In this document: piece by piece, positions 10,859 to 49,564 of the stretch
How positions within the stretch are numbered: position 1 is the first letter of the stretch
Layout of the letters: every line of letters begins with the position of its first letter
Origin: Bolinopsis microptera
Taxonomy: Eukaryota > Ctenophora > Tentaculata > Lobata > Bolinopsidae
Assembly (NCBI RefSeq): GCF_026151205.1
Contig: NC_087072.1
Span: forward strand, 6,746,084 to 6,806,083
Length of the DNA stretch: 60,000 nucleotides
Direction: 5' to 3'
Position numbers and translations under genes: made by a program
Notes under the pieces: generated by a model
Database searches by the model: none
Told to the model about the DNA's origin: nothing
What the model saw: the letters and a program-made list of their open reading frames with translations, nothing else

Positions 10859-11184
10859 CACGTCGTGACCCCCATTGTCGTTTAACTAATTGTAGCCACG
10901 TACTCGTGTGTGGCAGGTCTACAACTTATGAAAAATAAAACTTACTTAGCTTGCTAGTCTATTGCTGGCTTCTCCCGGCCTGATCGCTTTCTGTTCAGGA
11001 AGCTCGAAAAGAGCGCCGCGCACAGGGCCGGGATTGCCGTACCAAGATCATGATATAATAGAATGTTCGATAGACTTTGTTCTTCATAGCCTCACGTTGT
11101 TGGTTGTAGGCCCACCGCGCAGCTGTATCGTGGCTTTTGCCCCGATACTGCCACTGGTGAAATGACAATGGGGTCACGACGCGA
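10859..11184. mobile_element. Possible MITE with about 22-bp terminal inverted repeats
   Basis: The left end CGTCGTGACCCCCATTGTCG (10861-10880) is mirrored at 11162-11183 (GACAATGGGGTCACGACGCG) with one or two differences. No transposase lies inside. A target duplication was not clear. Confidence 0.5.
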
Positions 11185-11350
11185 TAGAAGTTCTTCCCGG
11201 CCCAGATAGGTGCAATCTAACGGTGTCACGCTGATCTGTGGTGGTTGCGATAGAGTTAGCAGTTAGACTTTTTCGATGCGCGGTTCAATCACCATTGTGC
11301 ATTGCATGCTCATGCAGTAGTTCATCGTGCTTTTTTTGGCGGACGTCTTA

Positions 11351-11409
11351 AGGGGTCGTTCACATATTACATAATCACTTTTTGGACAATTTCCCCCCCC
11401 CCCCCCCCC
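11351..11409. mobile_element. Terminus of a small DNA element with a C17 run
   Basis: The word GGGGTCGTTCACATATTACA resembles a terminal motif I have seen on small DNA transposons. It is followed 22 nt later by 17 consecutive C (11393-11409). No matching opposite terminus was found within about 2 kb. Confidence 0.35.
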
Positions 11410-12554
11410 GTATTAGTAGATCAAGATGGTCACTAACTTTAAGTTTGGAATTAGTTGTTAGAGACAATCAAATTGTGAATTTCGACAAAGAAATCTGCTT
11501 AATTTTATAAAAATGATAGAAATTTACATCATAACAACTCGGTACAAAAAGTCAATTTACGTTGAAAAATACAAAAGTTACCACTAGATCCATCGGCTAT
11601 TTTATGGTTTTTGGTAACCAAAGTATCAACATCAGGGAAGAATGTTAAAAATCAAATATCCCACTACAAATTGTCATAATGTATTAAAACACCCAGAATC
11701 GTCTCTTTGCTCTAGAGTATGGTGAAATTACGTTCTCCTTTTTCATTAAGTTAATAAAAGATCAGCAAATTGGCGATAAATCATCTTGTGAACATGAAAA
11801 AAGTTCTCATTTTACATATCTCTCTATATGTCACGCTTGTGCTCCGTTCTTTACAGCGTTTTTACAAATGACAAGCATTAATAAATAGATAGATTTATAT
11901 ACAATTTTTGGTACAGTCCAAAAAAATTTGTCACATGGTTACTGAACTTTAAGCCAAATTATGGTTAATACTACATATTTCATTATATAATGCCGTCAGA
12001 GTGTGTAACCACAATGCAATATGATATTTAACGAAAACTGTTGGTATAAACTTGACTGGTAATAATATTATACACAATCCCTAAAAAACTCGCCTAATAT
12101 AACAATCAGGCAATAAAACAGTCCGATAACCCTTCTTAAAAACACGACCAACCACACGTGGACATCACAGAGGAAATGACAGGATCAGGGACCGTGCGGT
12201 TAAATAATATCCATCAACTGTTTAGTAAAAGCTAATCGAGTCTAGTGAAGTAATGATCAAAGAAATAAATACTTAAAACATATCAAGCAGAATATAACGT
12301 CAGCACCATTGGGTCCAGTTAAGTTGAGTGACATTAGTGATATCAGCTTGCCGAGAATTTTAGCATTATACAATCTAAATAAAACCCAAACGATAAGGTA
12401 ACGAAAGTATCGTGGTATCTGGTGACACTCAGAATTTGACAGGGACGTTTTGACACCGCGCGGCTTCCTTTTTCTTCAGACCAGAGCCAGCCCACAGAAA
12501 CAGCAGTCAACTAGAAGCAGAGTAAGGCCCTCTCGGGGCGCGTAGGGAAGATCG
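11410..12554. other. AT-rich non-coding region, possible ROCK 3' flank
   Basis: No ORF of note, RNA gene or repeat is recognised. It lies downstream of the inferred ROCK tail exons and could include the 3'UTR. No convincing minus-strand AATAAA was located. Confidence 0.4.
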
Positions 12555-12684
12555 CTAGCTGCCAGGGTCCCCGTTCGTAGTGTCCAGGGTGGCGGCGGAC
12601 AGAGGGTCCCGGTCTTGGGTCAGTGCATTCCTCAAGTACCCGCTCTTAATTCGATTTTTACCAGCAGGACGCTCACTGTGTCGC
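12555..12684 (-). CDS. Possible alternative last exon of the ROCK tail
   Basis: After a good acceptor (tatattcag) the minus strand reads 42 codons, including RRHSERPAGKNRIKSG and LTQDRDPLSAATLDTT, to a TAG at 12557-12555. It is phase-compatible (1 nt) with an internal donor AG|gtgcag at 13073-13072 in the exon at 12950-13511, so a splice 13074 to 12684 would keep the frame. Another acceptor with the same phase lies at 12735. Coding-like composition and matching phase are the only support. Confidence 0.35.
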
Positions 12685-12949
12685 CTGAATATACCGGTCT
12701 TGTGCTCACCGCTGGAGTTATTCCGCGGTAACGTTCTGCGATGATGTCACGTGAGGGTCATTAAAAAGGCATTCTTAGATACATGTCGCAATATATGTCT
12801 GTCCAGCCAGTGATACCTTTTTCAAAGAAAGTGATTTGTCTGTCAAGTTTTCAGGACGATCGTCTGCACGTCCTACGAGTCAACTGTCATGCAATATTTC
12901 TCAAGTTATTTTATCGGGGCCAGCCCGAAAGTTTCAAGTATATTCAGTG

Positions 12950-40368
<27,419 letters not shown>

Positions 40369-40684
40369 CTTGTGAGGCCAGCTGGCCTTCTTCTTTCAAC
40401 TGCTCAACGGATCATGGCTATAAATGATTCAAGTCAATCGATTAATTCAATAGGTCCAATTCTCATGTATCATAGACAACTGTCATGATTTTCACATACT
40501 TTTAGACTTCTTGAGAAGGTTGCAGAATCCAATGTTGATTTTAGAATGACGCAAAACCAAAATGTATGCAAAACATGTTCATCATTATTTGTTCATTATA
40601 CCAATTTCATATCCGGAAATATTAAATTGAGAGTTATATTTGTCAAGAATACATCTGATACATTCCACTTGCGTTGATATAACA

Positions 40685-41530
40685 TCATCCAAAAGTGATG
40701 GTCATGTTTATTTTATCAAATACAAGATAAATGGGAAACATAAACATAAAATAGTAATGAGGTCTCATTTTGTGCATGACAATTCCTCCTTTACCTTGTA
40801 AACTTTTGACAAAGGGTCGTTGATGGCTTACATGTCCAGCTTGGGAATGGGAACAAGGTCTACATTGAGGAAACAGAACTTGTGGATGAATTTGTGTGGA
40901 CAAAACATCACGCTTAAATAATAATTGTAAAAACGACCTGTGCCAACTTTTCAATCTAGCAAGATTGCTGAATTCTGATAAATATTTTGTAGAAGGAATG
41001 TGATCAGCTATATACCTCGGTGCTTTTCCCCCGCAATGGTGACAACCGTACTTGTGACCAAGTTCTTGTACAATTTGCTTTTTGTGTTTTGTAACATGAG
41101 TTGATGTTAGGGCTAAATACTCAACAGCAAAGGATCCTGGAAGTATAATGTGGCTTGGAAGAACAGTGCGGAGGTTCTGTTTATATCCTTGTTTATAGAT
41201 CCCTAAATTAACCACAGCTGAGCATATCATAGTTTCATAAGATGTATGAAAGAGCGGCATATCTTTCTCTGACTCCTTTTTTACCTTTCTATGTACAAAG
41301 TTGGTCACGTTTACCATGGTAACAGTTGACTGTACAAATGCAGTAGATAAAACTAAACCTCCAAGGACTGATGAGACAATAGGAAGACCACTGTGAATTC
41401 TGCACATCTTAAACATGTACTGATAGGCTCTAATCTGAGCAACATAAATTAGGCATCCAGCAGTAGCCCCAGAGGAGATTGAAATCAGATGTGATCTTTT
41501 AATTGGGTTTCTGATCTTCTCGTTTGACAT
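40685..41530 (-). CDS. Predicted membrane protein with treble-clef/HNH-like module
   Basis: A 281-residue single-exon frame from the first ATG (41530). The N-terminal half has hydrophobic segments LISISSGATAGCLIYVAQI and LPIVSSVLGGLVLSTAFVQS and a Gly-rich segment near SHIILPGSFAVEYLAL. The middle has KYGCHHCGGKAPRYIADHIP, then about 50 residues later LFPQCRPCSHSQAG. The C-x2-C, (A)DH and C-x2-C series resembles a zinc-stabilised HNH/treble-clef nuclease core with a candidate general-base His. A last hydrophobic stretch (YYFMFMFPIYLVF) follows. I think I have seen similar unnamed animal proteins but cannot name the family. It ends 317 bp upstream of the ROCK ATG on the same strand. Catalysis is unproven. 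Confidence 0.65.
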   Translation of the reverse strand: MSNEKIRNPIKRSHLISISSGATAGCLIYVAQIRAYQYMFKMCRIHSGLPIVSSVLGGLVLSTAFVQSTVTMVNVTNFVHRKVKKESEKDMPLFHTSYETMICSAVVNLGIYKQGYKQNLRTVLPSHIILPGSFAVEYLALTSTHVTKHKKQIVQELGHKYGCHHCGGKAPRYIADHIPSTKYLSEFSNLARLKSWHRSFLQLLFKRDVLSTQIHPQVLFPQCRPCSHSQAGHVSHQRPFVKSLQGKGGIVMHKMRPHYYFMFMFPIYLVFDKINMTITFG

Positions 41531-42634
41531 TAAAGTATCTGGCAATGTGTATTTAATCGAGTGAGATTAAAATAAATATTTCAAATAATAACAAGATAGA
41601 AGAATTATTCAAATTAAGACTAATTGAGGATGATTCAACTTTTTATAGTAATTGTCAACTACAAAATTTCACATCTTTTCATGGTATAATATTAATTTTT
41701 GGGATCAGCAGGGAAAAACCAACAAATTTAAATACATTATCAATTATATTCGATAATGGTATATATTACATATATCCTATACACAGAGCTAGAGGAGGCA
41801 TAGGAAGAGAAATTTTGAGAATCTTGTACTGACCTTATCATTGCAAATAATGATAAATAAAAAAGCTTTGACAGTGGGTATGCTTTAGTTTTAAGTTCAA
41901 TTCAATTGAATTATTAAGTTTGATGTGATCTCAAATCATTTGAAACCTAATGACTTTTACTATAGTATTGACTATCGTTAACAGTACACTACAATGTAAG
42001 TGTACTGAAGGGGTACCCTAAGATAATACCGATTTGTTGGCAGGGCCATTGGCGAAGTGTACGTAGCTGTATGAGCTGCCCCTTGGAAGAATTTTATACC
42101 CCCAAACATTTTTTCACCTTGTCCAAATTTTCAAGTGGATGGGATAATAAACAAGGCAGACTTTTAAAAATTACCTGAAATTTAGAAATATGCCGCCCCC
42201 AATCATTACGTTGGGCAGCCATTACACCATTGGGGATGCCCCCACTCATGTAACCCTCGATCATAGTTTCCCATCACTCGGCTGAGTCAATCAAGGAGAT
42301 GTGTAATTTCGCACACAAATGTGTAATTTCGCATGGACCTGATGGAACCCTTAGCTAACCTTCTCAACTGAGTGACACTGATATTAGTGGCGTAACGTTG
42401 AATTTAGGCACTCCTTAATGCTTTTGCTAAAAGTTTAAATTTTAAGTCATAGATCAAGCTTCTTAATTTTAAAATTTAAGAATAATCTTTTACCCTAACT
42501 ATGATGTGGTGACATTTCATGCTTAACTAAAATTCAACTTTGAAATTAATAGATTATTAGTTACGACAAAATTATAGTTTAAAACATCCATTCTGGGCAG
42601 TGTTTACAATATTATAATTTATGATAATAATAAT
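41531..42634. other. AT-rich region upstream of the HNH-like ORF
   Basis: Possible promoter DNA for the ORF ending at 40685. No TATA box or initiator is clear. An acceptor-like TTGCCAG at about 41540 leaves open an upstream exon. Confidence 0.35.
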
Positions 42635-42707
<73 letters not shown>

Positions 42708-43274
42708 TCATACACTTAGTACCGGACATGACGTTGGTGGGTGGGTCATTTTTTCTCCCAAAAACACAGTTAGTACATGGTACTAACTGGTGGGTCTACT
42801 GCCCATTTTCCAGAAAAACAGTTAGTACATGGTACTAAGGGGTTCATTTTTTGGGTGTCCAACCCCAGAAAAACCATTTTACCTCTAATTTCAATTTTGG
42901 GAATGGGTTTTGAGGTTTTTTTGAGTTTTTTTTTGGGTTTTTTGTAATTTTAAAATTTGTTGTGTAACTTTTTTATCTAATTCGACTACATTGAAAACAA
43001 AACCCCTACTAAATAGTGGGTATAATTTTCCCATTTCCAATGTTTAATGAGCTGTTTTAAAGCAATTTATGGGTGGGTATCTTATTCTATATACCAAAAA
43101 ACAGTTAGTACCATAATTTTTCGACAGTTAGTACCGCAAACGGCGGCAAAAGGGGTGGGTGTCTTACGTATTATCCAAAAAGCAGTTAATACCGCAAAGG
43201 GGGGTGGGTGGGTCTAGTGAAAAATATCCAAAACTAAACTTAGTCGACGTGATGTCCGGCACTTGGTACCTGAT

Positions 43275-43319
<45 letters not shown>
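42635..43319. mobile_element. Small element bounded by poly-G and poly-C termini
   Basis: Outer ends are C then 71 G (42636-42706) and 43 C (43276-43318) then G. Inside the G run the sequence reads ATCATACACTTAGTACCGGA; the right end in reverse complement reads AATCAGGTACCAAGTGCCGG, so the inverted repeat continues past the homopolymers (shared CCGGACAT and ACGT words). The interior repeats the word CAGTTAGTACATGGTACTAA. Flanks carry TAATAATAAT at 42625-42634 and 43320-43329, a probable target duplication, though the target is itself TAA-rich. No protein is encoded. Confidence 0.72.
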
Positions 43320-43609
43320 TAATAATAATGATAATTCTATACAGTTACATAATTGAAACAAGTATGGCCCCTTATTTATGATATGTATTGATTGAATAAT
43401 TGGTAACAAATGTAACATAACATAACATTATAAATAATGCCTCTCTGGGCATCTCAAAAAGAAATTCACAGAAAATGAACACTTTACGTTTGAAACCATA
43501 TAATAATTACAAACTTTTAAAAATTTTCAACTAAATACCTTTTATATTAACCTTCTTCCTCTTAGCTACCAATGGATTCTCTTTCATATAACTTACATAA
43601 CTATTCCTA

Positions 43610-45600
43610 TTAGACACAGACACAGCTAACAATATCAATAACAATCTTGATGCTGAAACCACCAATAAATATTTTGCTGAAATAGGTCCAAAGATCCAAG
43701 CAGAAGTGCAGCTGGAAAATGAAAATGAATTTCTATCTTATCTACAAAATGAGCAGATTGACAACGAGACCAGCTTGAATAGCTTTACTGAAATAACTGA
43801 GTCCAATATCTTAGACTATGTGGCAAGTATCCCTTGTAGCAAATCCACTAATGATCATATACCATTGAGAGTGTTTAGACAAATTTTACCTGCATTTATT
43901 GCTCCATTAACACATCTTGTAAATTTGAGTTTATCCAGTGGCATCATGCCAAACAGCTGCAAGGTTGCAAAAGTCACCCCAATCCATAAGGATGGTGATA
44001 CTGAGAACCCTAGTAATTATCGACCAATCTCAATTTTACCGATTCTTGGAAAGTGCATCGAATTTTGTGTGAACTCCCAACTGACTCAATATCTTGATGA
44101 AAAGGGAATACTTTCAGAGCATCAATATGGTTTCCGTAAAGATCACTCTACAACTTATCTCATGTTAGATCTGTTTGATCGTATATTTACTGCTAAGAAC
44201 AGTGCCAAGCATCCTGCAATTATCTTCCTGGACATCAGAAAGGCATTTGATACTGTTAACCATGATATTCTAATTCAAAAGCTGAAGCATTATGGAATAA
44301 AAGATACTGCATTGAGCTGGTTTAGGAGCTTCCTCACAGATAGATTACAGCAAACTAGAGTTGGAGTAGGATAAGCAGTGTACATTCATTGAACTCTGGA
44401 GTGCCTCAAGGAAGTATATTAGGACCAATTCTATTCAGCATTTTTATCAATGACCTGCCTAATGCATGCCTATTTTCTAAACCTTATCTATTTGCTGATG
44501 ACGGTGCATTATATTTTGACAATATATCTAGAGGAAACTATGGTAACATCAAACAAGAGTTGAAATTAGTTATCAGATGGCTTCAGGCTAATAAACTATC
44601 CCTGAATAATGAAAAAACAAAACTAATGATCCTTGACTCTAAGCCTAACCTTGATGCCATCCTTGTTGAAATTTGTGATGACCTTACTTTGGTAATCTGT
44701 GAAACTAAATCCCATAAGTACCTTAAACTTATAGTTGACAGCAGATTGACATTTAATGAACATATTGATAACATTAAGAAAAAGATATCCAAAAGAATTG
44801 GTGCTATGTATAGATCAAAAAAAACTTCTCCCTCTTAAGTTCAGGAAGATGTTTGCTAATGCACTTATGTTGCCACATTTTGACTACTTAGACACCATCT
44901 GGTCAAGAACATATAAAAAACGACTAGGAGAGTTAGATATCATGTACAAAAAGGTTGCTAAAATAGCCCTAGATGTAAACATCAGAGAGAGGTCGGTTAA
45001 TGTATACAAAAATATGGGATGGCTTCCTCTCCATTTGAGACGACAGGTTCATCTTAGTTCATATATACAGTACCGTATAATCAATGAAACATGTCCAAAG
45101 CATTTTATCGGGAAATTCTCGTATATTTCTGGTGGATCACGTGAGGCAGAAAACTGCAATCTTTATACTCCTAAATCAAGATCTCACAAGGAGTTTAACT
45201 ATCTAGGAACCAAGGCCTGGAACATATTACCAAAGTCCCTTAGAGAGTGTGACGACGTTAAGAAATTTTCTAAGTTATACAAAGAAACTCTTATGAATAT
45301 GGTGCTAACTGATGAGAATTACCAAGGGGATAACTCTTACGATAAATTCATGATCCCACCCAACACTAGCCAATGTATCTAGGCAGTTATGTTATTTCAG
45401 TTAAGTTATCTCAGTACATAAGTGAATCCAATCCATCCCCTGCAATCAAAGTATTTCCATGCCTATTAAGCTATTACAGGAAATTAGGAACATCAGTGGA
45501 AAGGTGCACTGTCAATCATTATTGCTCCATACCTCCAGTCCTCCTGTTATGTGCAATTCTCACTGCTATGTATGCTCCTCATTTGTATCAATTATATTGA
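43610..45600 (+). mobile_element. Jockey/CR1-like LINE fragment, RT with two frameshifts
   Basis: It starts inside ORF2 (NKYFAEIGPKI) without endonuclease. RT blocks: DHIPLRVF, VAKVTPIHKDGDTENPSNYR, YGFRKDHSTTYLMLDL, IIFLDIRKAFDTVNHDIL (motif A), then SGVPQGSILGPILFSIFIND and YLFADDGALY (FADD box), then a C-terminal thumb to the stop at 45382. A one-base shift near 44365 separates motif A from motif B and a second lies in an A8 run at 44819-44826. It is an inactive copy. Confidence 0.85.
43706..45382 (+). pseudogene. LINE reverse transcriptase pseudogene
   Basis: Three frames (43706-44374, 44389-44838, 44756-45382) together cover an RT from fingers to the C-terminal RNA-binding part. The core catalytic Asp residues survive; only the two small indels break it. 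Confidence 0.83.
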
Positions 45601-45857
45601 TGCTACATTGTTATAGAATATGAAATAATTTTCAACCGTATTAATTTATTAACTAAAAATTATTCAAACAATATACACATAATATAGCAATGACCCTATA
45701 TAAAAATAATTATAATTATAAAAATTCTGTAAAAATGGTACAAATTTAAAAACTGAGGTAAAATAAAACCCTTTGTAATAATATATGTAAAATCCACTAA
45801 ATCACATCACAACAAAAAGCAGTTTAGACCACCATCCAACAAGCACTCCATGACTTT

Positions 45858-47005
45858 TTAGGGTTTAAGAGTGTTGATCAGGTTAAGGTCCAAATCACTT
45901 ATTGCCGTGGGTGGAAGGGTTCTGGTACCTCTGTACCCCCTGATAGAGATTATACAGGTTCTGAGTAGATCAAAACGCAGTCTGCGTCTGACAAATGACA
46001 TCACATCACAATACCGTTGGCCTTTCTTTAGGCTGATCTTTTCAGCGAGATGTTTTAGGAACTGTGAAGCCTCGGTTGCCATTCCTCCTGTAGTACTGAA
46101 CACCAGTGGCGTGAAGGAAGCCTTTTCAACATTTAGGACTCTGTCATTGTACTCACGTTTTTTGTTTTTCTCGTGAGATTGGTACATCTGTGAGATGCTC
46201 TTGTCACTGTTGGACTGGGCTTGAGGGTGAAGTACCCTTACATCTGTGAATGCCCTGTCCAGCGGCGACCAAAACGATCTCGCACTGATGTCCAGTCTTG
46301 CACCATCCTGTCTATTTGTTCCATTAGATAGTTCAAGTGTGTGAGGAACGGAGAGAAGCTGGGGTTCTGTTTCAACGTCTTTGCAAACAGTGGTTAGGAG
46401 TTCAGCTATTGTGTCTCTTAGTGAATTGTGTCTAAGTGAAACGTAGCCTCCGATTTTGCAGGTTAGAGTATGGTTGATATGATTTTGTTTTCCACATACA
46501 CATAGGGGACTTCTGTTAGCTGTAGACAGTGTAAGGTTATATCTGAGTGAGAGGGCATCAAAGAATTCCTGTTTGTTAAGGACGTACCCACATGCTTTTA
46601 GAGGGAGTGTAGATAACCAAATGGATGCTCCTTTTTCACTAAGGAGTTCTAATTGCCTTTGTGTTGATGGGGATACCTCATTCATAATAGTTTCACGTTG
46701 GTGTTTGTAAAGCTCTTCCTTACGCTTCTTTACTTCATTTATGATGTCATGCTGCAGTTCTTCGTTTAGTTGGAAAGTAGTAAGCTGTTGAAAAAACTGC
46801 TTCTGTGAGCTGTTTTGTAGCATTTACTGAGTTAGTGTACTCCATCTCTGCTGTTGATGTACAGTCTGGAACGCTCAGCCCGCCCATTCTTGCGGGAAGT
46901 GAAGCTATTTTTCTGATTTGATCAGGCACAAAACTTTTGCCCATAATGGCTGGTATAAAGTCTTCCTTGACACAATATTCCAAGAGTTTCAGATGGTCGG
47001 AAATC
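45858..47005 (-). pseudogene. Retroelement C-terminal region with endonuclease-like domain
   Basis: From 47005 the frame has IRKIASLPARMGGLSVPD, then shifts frame near 46790 into a 321-residue frame (from 46823) with CVCGKQNHINHTLTCKIGGY, SLRHNSLRDTIAELLTTVC, RQDGARLDISARSFW, AFTDVRVLHP and SFTPLVFSTTGGMA. I recall this block series following RT in elements of many invertebrates; the RLD...FTDVRV part looks like a PD-(D/E)xK nuclease fold (inference). RT itself is absent. Confidence 0.6.
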
Positions 47006-47795
47006 CCTGGGGTTGTACGGCAAACAAATTTATTAACTTAGTGTAAATAGCAAGTTTGACAAGGGATTACGTTTATTTTACCCGGAGTTCGTTTAAGTTT
47101 AGTATTGTAAATAGTTAATTTGACGAAGGGAATACGTCTATTTTACCCTGAGTTATGTTTTAGTTCAATCTTGACACAATTTTAAAATTATAATTTAATT
47201 ATCTTATATATATGTATTGTCCATAACTAGGGTGGCCTGCTAACAGAACCATGATCTGCCTTGATTCATCCTTCAGCACAGAGAAAAGCTCCTTTTTTAT
47301 ACATTATGATTACAGAGGATCTGATATTTAGATATATATTGCTGTGCTGTAAAAATTGACTTTATTTATTTATTTTATCTATCCTATCAAATATGTCAAT
47401 TTAACTTTTGTTTTATTAACTTTTGTTTAATTAAAACACACAAATAGCGGAAATTGTCATTAAATCAACGAAGTGAATTACTTACAGTTCACGAAGTTTG
47501 AAAGAAAATATTACAATGGACGTACACAATTTGGGTCATATACACCGCACCATCTTGTAATGATACCTTTTTGTATAACAGTAGTAGACAGTAGTGCACT
47601 GTTAACCCAACCATAATACTGAATAATAATGCTACCTAAGGAGAGATAATCTCAGTATGGTTCTGTGTAATAGTTGTTTACAGCACACTTTCCACTTGAA
47701 TAAATGATTATTGAACGATATCGTCAATCTTCAGGGCAGGAGCCCTTTGAGTCTTAAAACCTTAAATAAGGATCGTATGACCCATGTACGGTGTA
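47006..47795. other. AT-rich region with an imperfect duplication
   Basis: Two related segments (GACAAGGGATTACGTTTATT at about 47056 and GACGAAGGGAATACGTCTAT at about 47122) form an imperfect 66-bp direct repeat. Nothing else is recognised. Confidence 0.4.
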
Positions 47796-47860
47796 CGAGA
47801 AGGGGCCTTACGAATAAAATATATGCTTAAAACATATATTTTTCGTAAGGCCCCTTCTCG
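47796..47860. repeat. 65-bp palindrome
   Basis: CGAGAAGGGGCCTTACGAAT and its complement flank an AT-rich core (ATATATGCTTAAAACATATAT). It directly precedes the GC-rich block and may mark an element end. Confidence 0.85.
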
Positions 47861-48240
47861 GCACTATCCGTCGCGGAGTCGAGTCCGCGGCGGAGCCGCC
47901 GGACTCCGGGCGGACTCCGAGCGGAGTCCGGCGGTGCTCCGCCAAAATGTATTTACAGTGGACTTGAGTACATTTTGGCGGACTCCGAGCGGAGCCGAGC
48001 GGACTCCGAGCGGCTCCGCGGCGGCTCGTCGGAGTGTCCGCCGCGGACTAAGCCACTAGGCGGACTCCGGTCCGCCGCGGACTCCGGCGGAGTGCTTGGC
48101 GGACTCCGCCGGACCTCTCCGCCAGACTTGAATCCGGCGGAGTCCGGCGGAGCTTGGCGGACTCTGCCAGCTCGGCGGACTCCGCTCGGAGTCCGCCAGA
48201 CTCCAACAGAGTCCACTGACTTCCGACCTCCGTCTTCCGA
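47861..48240. repeat. GC-rich block of GGCGGACTCCG-type words
   Basis: About 380 bp made of many direct and inverted copies of GGCGGACTCCG, GCGGAGTCCG and close variants, so both strands stay open in several frames. Composition is far above the surrounding AT-rich DNA. It lacks a clean period, so it is not a simple satellite. The Arg/Ser/Gly-rich reading frames are rejected as proteins. Confidence 0.8.
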
Positions 48241-49564
48241 CCCTCGGTTAAATTTGTCACGTGACATACAACATAGCATTTTGCAATATTGTGGTCAGAT
48301 GAAAAGGTCGCTAGTGATAAACCTTAACCATTACCCTCACAATGTCAATAGTGTACAACTCTAGTCCTAACTTTGACCCTATAATTATAAACGTTGACCC
48401 TAACCCTCCACCAAACCGTCCGCAGCGAAAAATCTATGTTATTGACTGGTCACGTGACCAAAACAATTTTTGTCATATTATCTCATATGGGGAAGCGTTT
48501 TTAGCAAGCAAAAATACGTCGACCATCACAGGACGACGCCAGCCAGCACTCTCTACGCTCTTCGAGCTCCGATCGTCCTGTGACGAAGTAAGGACGAAGC
48601 CTGAGGTCCTCAGGTAACATCGACCACCGATTGAAAATTCAAAGATTTTTTGACATAAAGGTCAAATGCCCAGTGGAATAAATTTTAAATGTGACTAGGA
48701 ATCCATTTTGGGAAGAAAAAAAGGCTATATATTTTTCGGCCGCTTTGCGGCCGACTTGTCACTGGTCAGCTCTTCTCCCAGGTCAAGATTAGTTTGAAAT
48801 GCTTAGCGTATCCATTAGAATAATTACCGGATGAATATGCAATTGCAAATTTTGAAATTAAATAAAAAATTTCTGAGAATTCTTTAATTTATTTGAAACG
48901 CAAGGAAATATTTTTTAAAAGAACTATACAGCCTAGCCCACAGACTTCTCCATACTATATTTCATACTATCTCGGTAGACCGAGTTCTAAGATTTGGCTC
49001 TCATCAGCATGATGAACGATTCGCTACTCTGAAAGTGGCTTCGGCCTTGTGTCGATATTTATGGCCTGACTTTGGATCTGAAGCTTGCTTCTGCCAGGTT
49101 AGATACAATATTGGACAATAAACAATGATAAACTTCGGACTTAAAGCGGGATAGGGTGGTATAATGGAGGGGGTTGTCTGCACTGTACTCTAGATGATCT
49201 AGGATGTGAAGCTTGCTTAAGCCTAGAACACACGAGTTCCCCTGATATAGTAGCAATGGCTAGATTCACTTCCTTCCCACTTGCACTGTTGTTGACTTGT
49301 AGCTACAATATTAAATTGATTCGTGGAAATCGGTCTCGGATGTAAAGCTTCCTTAAGCGCCAAACCCTGAGAATACTGTATTACTCGAACTTCGAGAATT
49401 TTCTAAATGAATCTAGACTAAAGGAGCCAACTTGAATCCATAAAATTTTGAATGCTACATTTTAAAATACCGCTCTATATTTACACCGTTCACCAGTTAA
49501 TATGGCTGGGAGGATTCAGAATAAAACAAATATTAGAATAAAACAAATATTATATTCAAATCTC
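48241..49564. other. Non-coding spacer
   Basis: Degenerate TAACCCT-like words occur near 48325-48410. Three loose copies of a GAAGCTTGCTTnAGCC word occur at about 49080, 49210 and 49345. No gene is recognised. Confidence 0.4.

Noticed and set aside
43159-43418. Polyproline and polyglycine ORFs
   Set aside because: They read through the C43 run on either strand.
47784-48364. Several overlapping Arg/Ser-rich ORFs on both strands
   Set aside because: The GC-rich reiterated block keeps many frames open; no domain or codon pattern favours one.
48325-48415. Telomere-like TAACCCT words
   Set aside because: Only a few degenerate copies, without tandem order.
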